64,000 nt of DNA from Aeromonas veronii (GCF_040215105.1 NZ_CP157875.1:2099501-2163500), one strand, 5' to 3'; counted from the stretch's first letter, positions 25,800 to 35,222 are shown. Program-made: numbers and translations. The notes: generated by a model from the letters alone, not told the origin.

Positions 25800-26810
25800 T
25801 TAGCGGCGGCGCTTGAGGGTGCGGCTCACGTAATGCAGGCCCGCCTGATAGTCGCCGTTGATGGCCTTGATGGCCAGATCCAGCGCCTGATTCGCCAGGG
25901 CGTCGTGTTGCTGGGGCAGGGAGTTGATGCCAAAGGGGAGGAAGTCCAGCAGCCTGTCGTCACCGAAGGTGGCCATGGCGAGCCGACTCATGTCGCTCTC
26001 CTGCTCCAGCAAATAATCGAGCACCCCCTCCATCAGGATGTAGGAGGTGGCGACCAGCGCCTCGGGCAACTGGCCGAGTTGAGTGTGCAGAGTCTTGATC
26101 AGCCGATAGCCCTCGGCACGGGAGAAGTGTTCCCCCTCGCAGAGGTGGGACGAGATGCGGGATGAGGGAGTGGCGGCGTCGCCGTACTCTGTCAGCGCCT
26201 GATCGAATCCCGCTTTGCGCTCCTGGCTGATCGTGAGAGTCGGCAGTGCGGTGATCAACGCCACGTGCCCGATGGCGGGTGTGAGCAGAGAGGCGGTGAG
26301 GGAGTGGCTCGCCTTCTGGTTTTCGCTCGCCACCGTGATGAAGTGTTCCGCCGCCATGGCGCGGTCGATGGCCAGGATCTGCACCCCCTGGGCCTGCTGC
26401 TGCAAATAGAAGGGATCCGCGGGCGGCAGGCAGCTCGCCACCAGCAGCGCATCCACGTGGCGGCTCACCAGCATGCGGGCCAGCTCCTTCTCGGTATCCG
26501 GCTCATCTTCCGAGCAGACGATCAGCAACTGATAACCCTGGGCCCGCGCCCCTTGTTCGAGTCGCTTGGCGAGCTTGGCGTAACTGGCGTTCTCCAGATC
26601 CGGCAGGATGAAGCCGAGGGTGCGGGTCTGGCCGCCGCGCAGGGAGGCGGCGCGGCTGTCCGGTTGATAGTTGTGGGCATGGACCACCGCCATCACCTTG
26701 TCACGGGTGGCCTGACTGATGCGGTACTGATCGGCCTTGCCATTGATCACATAGCTGGCGGTGGTGCGCGAGACACCGGCCAGGGCGGCGATTTCATCCA
26801 GTTTCATCAT
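25800..26810 (-). CDS. cra: Catabolite repressor/activator Cra (FruR)
   Basis: Cra is a LacI-family regulator of carbon flow whose effector is fructose-1-phosphate. The 336-residue protein starts MKLDEIAALAGVSRTTASYV, the same recognition helix as E. coli Cra, then INGKADQYRIS. The effector domain follows (GFILPDLENASYAKLAKRLE, LLIVCSEDEPDTE, ATFGDDRLLDFLPFG). Two adjacent ATG codons could serve as the start. It is divergent from fruBKA, as in Vibrio, with two Cra operators between; one falls inside the predicted cra promoter, so it probably represses itself. Confidence 0.95.
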   Translation of the reverse strand: MMKLDEIAALAGVSRTTASYVINGKADQYRISQATRDKVMAVVHAHNYQPDSRAASLRGGQTRTLGFILPDLENASYAKLAKRLEQGARAQGYQLLIVCSEDEPDTEKELARMLVSRHVDALLVASCLPPADPFYLQQQAQGVQILAIDRAMAAEHFITVASENQKASHSLTASLLTPAIGHVALITALPTLTISQERKAGFDQALTEYGDAATPSSRISSHLCEGEHFSRAEGYRLIKTLHTQLGQLPEALVATSYILMEGVLDYLLEQESDMSRLAMATFGDDRLLDFLPFGINSLPQQHDALANQALDLAIKAINGDYQAGLHYVSRTLKRRR

Positions 26811-26920
26811 ATTGGCTCTGTTTGAGTTGCAAGGCCCGCGAGGGTCCCGGTTGGGACGGCGAAAAGTGTGCGCGGGATCATATCATTGAAAAGCACTCTG
26901 CGTGGGCACTTGAACAATCA

Positions 26921-26936
26921 GCTGAAACGATTCAGT
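26921..26936. promoter_or_regulatory. Cra (FruR) operator 1
   Basis: GCTGAAACGATTCAGT matches the Cra consensus (TGAAACG core). It has arms CTGAA and TTCAG. It shares the core TGAAACGATTCAG with operator 2. Confidence 0.88.
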
Positions 26937-26939
26937 CTG

Positions 26940-26968
26940 AGTGTAGGTGAAACGATTCAGCTTGTCAG
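26940..26968 (-). promoter_or_regulatory. Predicted cra promoter
   Basis: On the minus strand CTGACA (26968-26963) and TACACT (26945-26940) are 17 bp apart, good -35 and -10 matches. Cra operator 2 fills the spacer. Confidence 0.6.
26946..26961. promoter_or_regulatory. Cra (FruR) operator 2
   Basis: GGTGAAACGATTCAGC, 25 bp from operator 1 in the same orientation, matches the Cra consensus. It lies exactly between the -35 and -10 of the predicted cra promoter. Confidence 0.88.
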
Positions 26969-27112
26969 CAAGCAATCGATGACCGGGGTTAAAAACGGGT
27001 GCCGGATCACGACGGGACACATTCCGGTCTATTTTTGGCTGGCAGGTCAATGGAAATCAGGTGTTGAGCCGACTAGTCTACTGTGGACGGTCGGTCCTTT
27101 AGGAGAATCTCT

Positions 27113-28213
27113 ATGTTGAAGTTGGCGCGACAGCAGATCCTGCTGGGGCAATCGGTAGCAACCAAAGCGGAAGCCATCGCCCTGTTGGCAGGCAAACTGA
27201 CCGAGGCCGGTCTGGTGGAAGCCGGTTACGTGGATGGCATGCTGGCCCGGGAGGCGCAGCACGCCACCTATCTTGGCAGCGGCATCGCCATTCCTCACGG
27301 CACCACGGACACCCGCCACCTGGTCAAGAGTACCGGCGTCATGGTGGCCCAGTTCCCGCAAGGGATCGAGTGGGACGAAGGCCAGATTGCCTATGTGGCC
27401 ATCGGCATCGCCGCCAAGTCCGACGAGCATCTGGGGATTCTGCGCCAGCTCACCCATGTGCTGGGGGACGAACAAGCGGCGGCGCAGCTCAAAGACGCCA
27501 CCGATGAAGAGACCATCATCCACATCCTGACCGGGGCAGCGGCTGCGAAAGAGGTGCAATTCCTGACTCTGGCAGACTTCCCGGCCGACGATCGGGATCA
27601 ACTGCTGCTGGGGGCCGCCGCTCGCGCCAAGTCCGCCGGTTGGGGGGACGCCGCCATGGTGAGCGCCCTGCTGGCAAACGATCCTGCCTATCTGGGGGAG
27701 GGTGTCTGGCTGGCCCGCACGCAAGCCGCCCAGACTGGCTGGGTACTGGCCACCCCGAGCAGTGCAATAAGTGCAGGGGAGCTCCCCGTGAATGCCCTGC
27801 TGCTGCTCTGCGCCGCCGATGCGAGCCATCTGCCCCAGCTGGAGAATCTGGCCAAACTCGCCGCCGCCAGCCAGCTTGCCAGTCTCGCGGGTAGCGAAGG
27901 GCTGGGAGTGCTGCAAGCCGGCCCTGCCACCGGGCTGTCCGACACCTTCACCATCATCAACTCCCACGGCCTGCACGCCCGCCCGGGCGCCATGCTGGTC
28001 AAGGTGGCGAAAGAGTATGAATCCGACATCCGGGTGGCGAACCTGGATGGCAGCGGCGAGGCGGTTTCCGCCAAGAGCCTGATGAAGGTCATCGGCCTGG
28101 GGGTGAAATGTGGTCATCGCCTCGCGTTCCGTGCCGAAGGGCCGGATGCCGAAGCCGCCCTCAAGGGGCTGGGTGCCGCCATCGCCGCCGGGTTGGGAGA
28201 GGGGGCACATTGA
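27113..28213 (+). CDS. fruB: Fructose PTS EIIA-HPr fusion (FruB, diphosphoryl transfer protein)
   Basis: FruB passes phosphate from enzyme I to FruA for fructose uptake. The 366-residue protein has an N-terminal EIIA domain with the phosphorylated His in GSGIAIPHGTTD (H62), a middle linker domain, and a C-terminal HPr-like domain with INSHGLHARPGAML (H288). It starts at 27113 after AGGAGA. The stop overlaps the fruK start by one base. It is first in fruB-fruK-fruA, with Cra operators upstream. Confidence 0.97.
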   Translation: MLKLARQQILLGQSVATKAEAIALLAGKLTEAGLVEAGYVDGMLAREAQHATYLGSGIAIPHGTTDTRHLVKSTGVMVAQFPQGIEWDEGQIAYVAIGIAAKSDEHLGILRQLTHVLGDEQAAAQLKDATDEETIIHILTGAAAAKEVQFLTLADFPADDRDQLLLGAAARAKSAGWGDAAMVSALLANDPAYLGEGVWLARTQAAQTGWVLATPSSAISAGELPVNALLLLCAADASHLPQLENLAKLAAASQLASLAGSEGLGVLQAGPATGLSDTFTIINSHGLHARPGAMLVKVAKEYESDIRVANLDGSGEAVSAKSLMKVIGLGVKCGHRLAFRAEGPDAEAALKGLGAAIAAGLGEGAH

Positions 28214-29187
28214 TGGAGATCGTCACCATTACCCTGAACCCGGCGCTGGATCTCACCACTCGCCTCGAGGCCCTGGTGCCCGGCGAGGTGAACCTGGTGA
28301 GCGAGGGCAACCTGCGCGCCGCCGGCAAGGGGATCAACGTCGCCATGGTCTTGAAAGATCTGGGGCGCGAGGTGGGGCTCAGCGGCTGGCTCGGCGACGC
28401 CAACCAGCAGAGCTTCGTGTCGCTCTTTGCCGAGCGGGAGCTTGCGGATCACTTCGTGCGAGTCGCGGGCAGCACCCGCATCAACGTCAAGATCTCCGAG
28501 CAATCGGGGCGGGTCACCGATCTCAACCTGCCCGGCCTTGACATCAGCGACGAGGCGGTACATCAGCTGGAGGCGGCCATCGACGAGCTGGCCCCGCACG
28601 CGGACTGGTTCGTGCTGGCGGGCAGCCTGCCCAAGGGCGTGGAGCCCGCCTACTGCGCCCGTCTCATCAATTTGCTCAAGGCCCGTGGCAAGAAGGTCAT
28701 CTTCGATTGCAGCGGCGAGGCGCTCAAGGCGGGTCTCACCGCCGCGCCGACCCTGGTCAAACCCAATCTCGAGGAGCTTGCGCAGTGGGCCGGGCGTCCC
28801 GTCAAGACCCTGAAAGAGCAGGCCGAGTGTGCCCGCGCCTTGCAGGCGGATGGCATCGAGCACGTGGTGATCTCCAACGGCGCCGAGGGCCTTGTCTGGT
28901 TTGGCCCGGATGCCGTCTGGCAGGCCGTGCCGCCACGCATGCAGGTAGTCAGCACCGTCGGTGCCGGTGACTCCCTGGTGGCCGGGCTGGCCCATGGTCT
29001 CAGCCTCGGCTGGGCACCCGAGCAGACCCTGCGTCTGGCGACCGCCGTCTCGGCCCTGGCGGTGAGCCAGGTGGCGGTGGGCTTCAGTGATATCGCCGTC
29101 TTGACCCCTTTACTCGAGCAGGTGCGGCTGCAACGCCTCAGTCCCGCTCACTTTGATTTCATGGAACCTTCAGGAGATGCCCAATGA
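28213..29187 (+). CDS. fruK: 1-phosphofructokinase
   Basis: FruK phosphorylates fructose-1-phosphate, made by the fructose PTS, to fructose-1,6-bisphosphate, and so removes the effector of Cra. The 324-residue PfkB-family enzyme has TLNPALDLTT at the start, AAGKGINVAMVLKDLG (substrate site) and TVGAGDSLVAGLAHG, with the catalytic Asp. It overlaps fruB by one base (TGATG) and fruA by four (ATGA). Confidence 0.98.
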   Translation: MEIVTITLNPALDLTTRLEALVPGEVNLVSEGNLRAAGKGINVAMVLKDLGREVGLSGWLGDANQQSFVSLFAERELADHFVRVAGSTRINVKISEQSGRVTDLNLPGLDISDEAVHQLEAAIDELAPHADWFVLAGSLPKGVEPAYCARLINLLKARGKKVIFDCSGEALKAGLTAAPTLVKPNLEELAQWAGRPVKTLKEQAECARALQADGIEHVVISNGAEGLVWFGPDAVWQAVPPRMQVVSTVGAGDSLVAGLAHGLSLGWAPEQTLRLATAVSALAVSQVAVGFSDIAVLTPLLEQVRLQRLSPAHFDFMEPSGDAQ

Positions 29188-30911
29188 AAGCAATCTTGGT
29201 CACGGCTTGCCCCGCGGGCATCGCCACCAGCTTTCTCGTAGCCAAACGGATAGAACAGCAGGCCAAACAGGCGGGCTGGACACTGCAACTCGACACCCAT
29301 TCGAGCGTGCAGCCCCGTCAGCAACCCTCGGCCACCGACATTGCCGCCGCCGATCTGGTGCTGGTGGTCGCCAGCGCCCCGGTGGATCTCGCCGCCTATG
29401 ACGGCAAGCGCCTCTATCAGGGCAGCCTGGATCTCGCCCTGCAAGATCCCGCCGCTGTGCTGAGCGCAGCCGAGGGGGAGGCCAAGATCTATCGCCATCA
29501 GGCTGCCGCCGTCGTGGCCAAGCCTGCCAGCGCCAGCAAGCGCATCGTGGCGGTCACCGCCTGCCCAACCGGGGTGGCTCACACCTTTATGTCGGCGGAA
29601 GCGCTGGAAACCATGGCCAAGCAGCTGGGTTATCAGATCCGTGTCGAGACCCAGGGCTCGGTCGGTGCCCAGAACGCCCTGACGGCGGAGGAGATTGCCG
29701 CCGCGGATCTGGTGTTCCTCGCCACCGACATCGAGGTGGACATGGCTCGCTTTGATGGCAAACCGGTCTATCACACCAGCACGGGGGCAGCGCTCAAGAA
29801 GACTCGCGCCGAGCTGGACAAGGCCTGGACCGAGGCCTCCGTCTACCGTCACAGCGGCGCCGCCGTTGCCAAGAAGGAAGAGAAGGCCGGTCCCTACAAG
29901 CACCTGCTGACCGGGGTCTCCTTCATGCTGCCCATGGTGGTGGCCGGTGGCCTCATCATCGCCATCTCTTTTATCTTTGGGATTGAGGCGTTCAAGGAGC
30001 AGGGGACCCTCGCGGCCGCCCTGATGCAGATCGGTGGTGGCTCGGCCTTCGCCCTGATGATCCCGGTGCTGGCGGGCTACATCGCCTACTCCATCGCCGA
30101 CCGCCCGGGTCTGGCTCCCGGCATGATCGCCGGTATGCTGGCAAGCTCGCTGGGCGCCGGTTTCCTCGGCGGCATCGTCGGCGGCTTCCTGGCCGGTTAC
30201 AGCGCCAAGTTCCTGAGCGACAAGGTGCGCCTGCCGGTAACCCTGGAAGCGCTCAAGCCCATCCTCATCATTCCGCTGTTTGCCAGCCTGTTCACCGGTC
30301 TGGTCATGATCTACGTGGTGGGCGGCCCGGTGGCCGGCATCATGAGCGCCATGACCGAGTTCCTCAACAACATGGGCTCCGCCAACGCCGTGCTGCTGGG
30401 AGTCATCATCGGCGCCATGATGTGCTTCGACATGGGTGGCCCGGTCAACAAGGCGGCCTATGCCTTCGGGGTCGGCCTGCTCGCCTCCAAGACCTATGCC
30501 CCCATGGCTGCCGTGATGGCTGCCGGCATGGTACCGGCGCTCGGGATGGGCATCGCCACCTTCCTCGCCAGCAAGAAGTTCATCAAGGCGGAGCAGGAAG
30601 CGGGCAAGGCCTCCTTCGTGCTGGGTCTGTGTTTCATCTCCGAAGGCGCCATTCCGTTTGCCGCCAAGGATCCGATGCGGGTCATTCCGGCCTGCATGGT
30701 GGGCGGCGCCCTGACCGGTGCACTCTCCATGCTGTTCGGCTGTGAGCTGGTGGCACCCCACGGCGGCCTCTTCGTGCTGTTCATCCCGAACGCCATCAGC
30801 CATGTGTTCATGTATATCCTGGCCATCGCGGCAGGCTCACTGGTGACCGGTGTCGCCTACGCCATGCTCAAGCGGGCCGAGCAACCTGTGGCCAAGCTGG
30901 CGACAGCCTGA
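29184..30911 (+). CDS. fruA: Fructose-specific PTS EIIB'BC component (FruA)
   Basis: FruA imports fructose and phosphorylates it at C1. The 575-residue inner-membrane protein has two N-terminal EIIB domains: VTACPAGIATSF (degenerate B') and VTACPTGVAHTFMSAE (catalytic, with the phosphorylated Cys). A hydrophobic EIIC domain follows from about residue 235, with GVSFMLPMVVAGGLIIAIS and CFDMGGPVNKAAYAFG. It ends at a strong terminator. Confidence 0.98.
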   Translation: MKAILVTACPAGIATSFLVAKRIEQQAKQAGWTLQLDTHSSVQPRQQPSATDIAAADLVLVVASAPVDLAAYDGKRLYQGSLDLALQDPAAVLSAAEGEAKIYRHQAAAVVAKPASASKRIVAVTACPTGVAHTFMSAEALETMAKQLGYQIRVETQGSVGAQNALTAEEIAAADLVFLATDIEVDMARFDGKPVYHTSTGAALKKTRAELDKAWTEASVYRHSGAAVAKKEEKAGPYKHLLTGVSFMLPMVVAGGLIIAISFIFGIEAFKEQGTLAAALMQIGGGSAFALMIPVLAGYIAYSIADRPGLAPGMIAGMLASSLGAGFLGGIVGGFLAGYSAKFLSDKVRLPVTLEALKPILIIPLFASLFTGLVMIYVVGGPVAGIMSAMTEFLNNMGSANAVLLGVIIGAMMCFDMGGPVNKAAYAFGVGLLASKTYAPMAAVMAAGMVPALGMGIATFLASKKFIKAEQEAGKASFVLGLCFISEGAIPFAAKDPMRVIPACMVGGALTGALSMLFGCELVAPHGGLFVLFIPNAISHVFMYILAIAAGSLVTGVAYAMLKRAEQPVAKLATA

Positions 30912-30956
30912 GTGGTTGACGCTGTCAAGGGTGAAATGAATCCCTAGTTGAATTGC

Positions 30957-30987
30957 GCAAAAGGCGACCAGATGGTCGCCTTTTTTA
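30957..30987. terminator. Terminator after fruA, usable from both sides
   Basis: AAAAGGCGACC (30959-30969) pairs with GGTCGCCTTTT (30974-30984), loop AGAT, followed by T. Confidence 0.9.
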
Positions 30988-31041
30988 TTGCGTTCATGCC
31001 TATGCGCAGAGAAACAGGATCGAAAAATTGATGATGGGCAG

Positions 31042-31293
31042 TTAAAAATCCCACCCGGCAGGGGGCGATGGGGGCTGCTCGGCCGCCTCCCGTGCCTTGC
31101 GCCGCGCCGCCTCCACCCGTGCCTTGCGGCCCCGGCACAGGCGCATCACCTCCTGCTGCTCGGCCGGGGTCATGGTCAGCCAGTTGAAACGCTCCTCCCG
31201 ACTGCGCAGGCACCCCTTGCAGTAACCCTTGTTGTTGACCTCACAGACCCCGATGCAGGGGCTCTGGAGCGGGAAGATCTCGAGCTGTTCCAT
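31042..31293 (-). CDS. DUF1289 protein
   Basis: The 83-residue protein has the DUF1289 pattern near its start: SPCIGVCEVNNKGYCKGCLR with four cysteines, then REERFNWLTMTPAEQQEVM. The tail is basic and then Pro-rich. It probably binds zinc; no function is assigned to the family. It is convergent with fruA and shares its terminator. A second DUF1289 domain, fused to a CWC domain, lies at 6367-6678. Confidence 0.9.
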   Translation of the reverse strand: MEQLEIFPLQSPCIGVCEVNNKGYCKGCLRSREERFNWLTMTPAEQQEVMRLCRGRKARVEAARRKAREAAEQPPSPPAGWDF

Positions 31294-31526
31294 TCACCAC
31301 CTCTCGCGCCGCGTTACCTTGTTATAACCCAGAGTGGCCCGTTGGCGAAGGGGAAGCCATGCAGGGCATAGCCGCGCCAGATCGGCGGCGGGAGAGAGGG
31401 TGGGCCAAAGATATACCAGGCTTGAAGGTGCTGGCCGCAAGGCATGATGGCTGCCCGGGGAGGGCGCTCCGTGCCCGGCCCTCGGCTAAGCTTCGAGATG
31501 CGGTTCATCTATCTGGAGTCACAAAC

Positions 31527-32084
31527 ATGAAAGGGTTTCACCAAGGATCGGGTCTCGCACTGATATGGCTGGTGGCCAGCGGGTCATTGGGCGCCGCCGA
31601 GCTGGTCAATCGCAACATCACCGAGGCGGACGTCAAGGCCGCGCAGGATGGCTGGGGCAAGGCCCTGGTCCAGATCAGCGATGACTACCGGACGGGAGGC
31701 ATCGACAAGGCCAGGGCGACCGCCAACGCCGTGCTCGACAGCGCCTATGGCTATGCCGACGGGCCCGTGCTGTTCAAGCCGACCCTGGCGAGCGGGGCGC
31801 AGACCTTTCGCCTGACCAAGGCGGGGGCGCTCGCCTATTTTGTCGGCCACGATCCGGCCTATCCGGCGGATACCGGTTTTGCCCTGAAGAACTGGCAGCG
31901 CTACCGCTACGACAATGCCGCCATCTACATCGATGGCAACATGGCGCTGACCATGGGGACGGTGCACCTCGTCGATCGGGACAACAAAGAGGTGGACGTG
32001 GACAAGACCTGGGGCTTTCGCAAGGGGGACGATGGCAAGGAGCGCATCATCCTGCATCACTCCTCGCTGCCTTACTCCCACTGA
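31527..32084 (+). CDS. Secreted NTF2-like (SnoaL-type) protein
   Basis: The 185-residue protein has a signal peptide (residues 1-23, ending SGSLGAA). The mature part fits the NTF2/SnoaL fold: an initial helix AAQDGWGKALVQISDDYRTG, then strands ending in the familiar ERIILHHSSLPYS. I start it at 31527 after TGGAG; the frame open from 31359 upstream lacks support. Related genes have been annotated as phosphoribosyl-AMP cyclohydrolase, but I see no HisI motifs. A periplasmic small-molecule-binding role is possible. Confidence 0.75.
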   Translation: MKGFHQGSGLALIWLVASGSLGAAELVNRNITEADVKAAQDGWGKALVQISDDYRTGGIDKARATANAVLDSAYGYADGPVLFKPTLASGAQTFRLTKAGALAYFVGHDPAYPADTGFALKNWQRYRYDNAAIYIDGNMALTMGTVHLVDRDNKEVDVDKTWGFRKGDDGKERIILHHSSLPYSH

Positions 32085-32110
32085 TCCCGTGTATCCCGTG
32101 TATCCCGTGT
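32084..32110 (+). repeat. Three tandem copies of a 9-bp unit at a stop codon
   Basis: ATCCCGTGT is repeated three times exactly, starting with the last base of the TGA stop of the NTF2-like gene. Such short arrays can change length by slippage. Confidence 0.9.
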
Positions 32111-32414
32111 AGTCCGGGGCTGGCCATGCTGCGACAGGGCAGTTGGCCAACCTGCCTCTCCTTCCTTTCTGATGTGCGGTGCGTCGGCGCCATCCTCCCG
32201 TCCTCTTTGGTCGTACCCTGGTGTCGCAGGGATCGACAAGTGCGATGAATTTTGCAATTTATGGGGTCAACAGGGCCCGAGTTTTTGTATGATAGCGCCG
32301 CCCATGGCGGGGCCGGGGGCGAGCCTTGAGCGGCGATGATGTCTCAGCCCGGGCCATTGATTGAATTCATCATTATTTTCATGAAGTTAGCGTTTTCTGG
32401 TTAGACGAGGATTT
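32085..32414. other. Intergenic region before mltA
   Basis: The 330 bases begin with the 9-bp repeats and contain a TATGAT (32288-32293) that could be the -10 of mltA, without a good -35. I see no gene. The last 70 bases are AT-rich. Confidence 0.5.
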
Positions 32415-33566
32415 ATGAACAAACGCGCGTACTGGTTGAGTGCCCTGGCACTTGGGCTGGCGGGTTGTGCCAGCGATCCCGAGCCCGCCAAGGTGCCCCC
32501 GAAGAAGCCTGAAGCCAGATGCTTTTTGAACTGCGAGGTGCCAGTCAATCTGGGCAAGCAGTATCTGGATGGCACACTGCCGGATGATCTGGTGCGGGTG
32601 GAGTATGTCAACAGCCGCCAGTCGTCTGACTTCAGCCGTTTTGGCCCCCAGAGCCGACTGGTGCTGGAGCGCTCCGGCCGGATGGCGAGCCGCTATGGTG
32701 AGCTCTATCGCCAGCTCTCCAGCTGGGTGGCCAACGGCGGGGATCCCGCCCAGATCACCCGCTACGGCATCAGTCTGGCCCAGCTCGGCGGTGCCGATCG
32801 CATGGGCAACGTGCTCTTCACCGGTTACTACTCGCCGGTACTGGAGGTGCGCCACCGCCCGGATGCCAAATACAAATACCCCATCTACGCCATGCCCAAC
32901 TGCGGCGGCCGTTGCCCGACCCGGGCCCAGATCCACCAGGGGGCGCTGTCCAACCGGGGGCTGGAGCTTGGCTACAGCAAGTCCCTTATCGACAACTTCC
33001 TGATGGACGTGCAGGGTTCGGGGTTCGTGCACTACGGCGATGACGACAGGCTGCAGTACCTGGGTTACAGCGGCAAGAACGGCCACGGCTACGTGAGCAT
33101 CGGCCGGGTGCTGATCGACAGGGGCGAGGTGCCCAAGGAGCAGATGTCCATGAAGGCCATCAAGGATTGGGCCAACCGTCAGCCGGAGGCGAACGTCATG
33201 GAGCTGGTGGAGCAAAACCCCTCCTACGTCTTCTTCGAACGCCGTCCGACCAATGACGTAGTGGGGGCTGCCGGTATTCCGTTGCTGCCCATGTCGGCGG
33301 TGGCGGCGGACAAGACCCTGCTGCCCATGGGCACCCCCATACTGGCGGAGGTGCCGCTGCTCGACAAGGCGGGCAACTGGACCGGCAAGCATCAGTTGCG
33401 GCTCTTGATCGCTCTGGACGTGGGCGGCGCGGTCAAGAAGGGGCACCTGGATCTCTACCACGGCATGGGAGAGAAGGCCGGGGTGGCCGCGGGTCACTAC
33501 AAGCACTTCGGCCGGGTCTGGAAGCTGGGTCTGCACCACGGCCCCACTGCCGCGCCCTGGATCTGA
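32415..33566 (+). CDS. mltA: Membrane-bound lytic murein transglycosylase A
   Basis: MltA is an outer-membrane lipoprotein that cuts glycan strands of murein. The 383-residue protein has a lipoprotein signal with lipobox LAGC (lipidated C18). The MltA domain holds NVLFTGYYSPVLEVR. The C-terminal 3D domain carries ALDVGGAVKKGHLDLYHG, with the Asp pair of the active site. It also has two cysteine pairs near the N-terminus (CFLNC) and in the middle (CGGRC), which may form disulfides. It ends at a strong terminator. Confidence 0.96.
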   Translation: MNKRAYWLSALALGLAGCASDPEPAKVPPKKPEARCFLNCEVPVNLGKQYLDGTLPDDLVRVEYVNSRQSSDFSRFGPQSRLVLERSGRMASRYGELYRQLSSWVANGGDPAQITRYGISLAQLGGADRMGNVLFTGYYSPVLEVRHRPDAKYKYPIYAMPNCGGRCPTRAQIHQGALSNRGLELGYSKSLIDNFLMDVQGSGFVHYGDDDRLQYLGYSGKNGHGYVSIGRVLIDRGEVPKEQMSMKAIKDWANRQPEANVMELVEQNPSYVFFERRPTNDVVGAAGIPLLPMSAVAADKTLLPMGTPILAEVPLLDKAGNWTGKHQLRLLIALDVGGAVKKGHLDLYHGMGEKAGVAAGHYKHFGRVWKLGLHHGPTAAPWI

Positions 33567-33593
33567 CCGACGCGGGCAGCACATGCATGAGAA

Positions 33594-33628
33594 ATAAAAA
33601 AGCCGCCGGATTATCCGGCGGCTTTTTT
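33594..33628. terminator. Terminator between mltA and yfaE, both directions
   Basis: Thirteen pairs (33598-33610 with 33614-33626), loop of 3, with A before and T after. Confidence 0.92.
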
Positions 33629-33675
33629 GTGGGCTGCAGGTGGTGACGAGCATCACCCAGACCTGGATGTGGGTC

Positions 33676-33996
33676 TCAATCCTTCTTCACATCCAGCCGG
33701 ATGGTCCCCACCGGCTTGCAGCAGCAGGGCAGGCACTCTCCCTGGGAGACGAAGGCCAGCGGCACACTGGGGTAGTACACCCGGCCTTCGAGCAGCGGGG
33801 TGCGGCAGGCGCCGCAATAGCCGCTGCGACACTGGAACTCCACTTGATGGCCGTGGCGTTCCAGGGTCTCCAGCACGCTCTCGCCGGGGTGGGCGTGCAG
33901 CACGCCATCCTGGGTGTGCACCAGGGGCGTCAGGGTTTCCTGCTCGGCCTCATGGCGCAGTGCAGGGGACGGGGTGCCGATGGCATCACTCATCAC
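33676..33996 (-). CDS. yfaE: YfaE-type 2Fe-2S ferredoxin for ribonucleotide reductase maintenance
   Basis: YfaE supplies electrons to rebuild the diferric tyrosyl radical of NrdB. The protein is 106 residues from a GTG at 33996, or 105 from the ATG three bases on. The 2Fe-2S ligands are in CRSGYCGACRTPLL and the Cys-rich LPCCCKPVG. E. coli YfaE is 84 residues, so this one has about 20 extra N-terminal residues; no strong ribosome site marks the start. It follows nrdB by 57 bases, as in E. coli. Confidence 0.93.
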   Translation of the reverse strand: MMSDAIGTPSPALRHEAEQETLTPLVHTQDGVLHAHPGESVLETLERHGHQVEFQCRSGYCGACRTPLLEGRVYYPSVPLAFVSQGECLPCCCKPVGTIRLDVKKD

Positions 33997-34053
33997 GCAT
34001 GCCAGCGCGTCGACACCCGCTGCCCGTCATGGCGCGACAAGCCCCAAGTCTCA

Positions 34054-35187
34054 TCACAGCTCGAAATCACCGAGATCATCGGCGTGCACTTCGCTGTCGA
34101 TCTGGCCGACCAGGTAGGAGCTGACTTCCACTTCCTGGGGGGCGACCTGCACGTTGTCGGACGACAGCCAGGTGTTGATCCAGGGAATGGGGTTTTGCTT
34201 GGCACCGGCAAAGGCCGGCTGCAGGCCCACCGCATTCATGCGCAGGTTGGTGATGTACTCCACGTACTGGCAGAGGATGTCCTTGTTCAGGCCGATCATG
34301 GAGCCGTCCTGGAACAGGTACTCGGCCCACTCCTTCTCCTGGATGGCAGCTTCCTTGAAGATCTCGAAGCAGGCCTGCTCGCACTCGACCGCGATCTCGG
34401 CCATGTCCGGATCGTCGTTGCCGCTGCGCATCAGGTTCAGCATGTGCTGGGTGCCGGTCAGATGCAGGGCCTCGTCGCGGGCGATCATCTTGATGATCTT
34501 GGCGTTGCCCTCCATCAGCTCGCGCTCGGCGAAGGCAAAGGAGCAGGCGAAGCTCACATAGAAGCGGATCGCCTCCAGGGCGTTGACGCTCATCAGGCAC
34601 AGATAGAGCTTCTTCTTCAGGCCGCGCAGGGTGATGGTCAGCTCGCGATCACCGACCCTGTGGGTGCCTTCCCCGTGCAGGTGATAGAGGGCGGTGGCCT
34701 CGATCAGATCGTCATAGTAGTGACTGATGGAGCCGGCGCGTTTGAGGATCTGCTCGTTGGTGACGATGTCATCGAACACCTGGCCCGGGTTGTTGACGAT
34801 GTTGCGGATGATGTGGGTGTAGGAGCGAGAGTGGATGGTCTCGGAGAAGGCCCAGGTCTCGATCCAGGTCTCAAGCTCCGGGATGGAGACCAGCGGCAGC
34901 AGCGCCACGTTCGGGCTGCGACCCTGGATGGAATCCAGCAGGGTCTGGTACTTCAGGTTGGAGATGAAGATGTGCTGCTCGTGGGGAGGCAGGGCCTGAT
35001 AGTCGATGCGATCGTGGGAGACGTCCACCTCTTCCGGGCGCCAGAAGAAGGAGAGCTGCTTCTCGATCAGCCGCTCGAAGATGTCGTGTTTCTGTTGATC
35101 GTAACGGGCCACGTTGACCGATTGGCCAAAGAACATCGGCTCCTTGAGTTGATCGTTTTGGGTCTGGCAGAAGGTTGAATAGGCCAT
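34054..35187 (-). CDS. nrdB: Class Ia ribonucleotide reductase, beta subunit
   Basis: NrdB (377 residues) holds the diiron centre and tyrosyl radical that start reduction of ribonucleotides by NrdA. The start [17 protein letters not shown] is nearly that of E. coli. Iron ligands are expected in [17 protein letters not shown] and [14 protein letters not shown]; both are intact. It follows nrdA by 65 bases that hold a GC-rich stem-loop, and precedes yfaE. Confidence 0.99.
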   Translation of the reverse strand: MAYSTFCQTQNDQLKEPMFFGQSVNVARYDQQKHDIFERLIEKQLSFFWRPEEVDVSHDRIDYQALPPHEQHIFISNLKYQTLLDSIQGRSPNVALLPLVSIPELETWIETWAFSETIHSRSYTHIIRNIVNNPGQVFDDIVTNEQILKRAGSISHYYDDLIEATALYHLHGEGTHRVGDRELTITLRGLKKKLYLCLMSVNALEAIRFYVSFACSFAFAERELMEGNAKIIKMIARDEALHLTGTQHMLNLMRSGNDDPDMAEIAVECEQACFEIFKEAAIQEKEWAEYLFQDGSMIGLNKDILCQYVEYITNLRMNAVGLQPAFAGAKQNPIPWINTWLSSDNVQVAPQEVEVSSYLVGQIDSEVHADDLGDFEL

Positions 35188-35222
35188 GGTTGTCGAATGT
35201 CGCGAAATGGGGGAAACAGGAA

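Larger units (their letters stand above)
26811..27112. other. Regulatory region between cra and fruB
   Basis: The 302 bases hold two Cra operators, a predicted cra promoter, and about 150 bases of leader before fruB. A weak stem-loop (CCGAC at 27069-27073 with GTCGG at 27090-27094) sits just before the fruB ribosome site. Confidence 0.7.
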
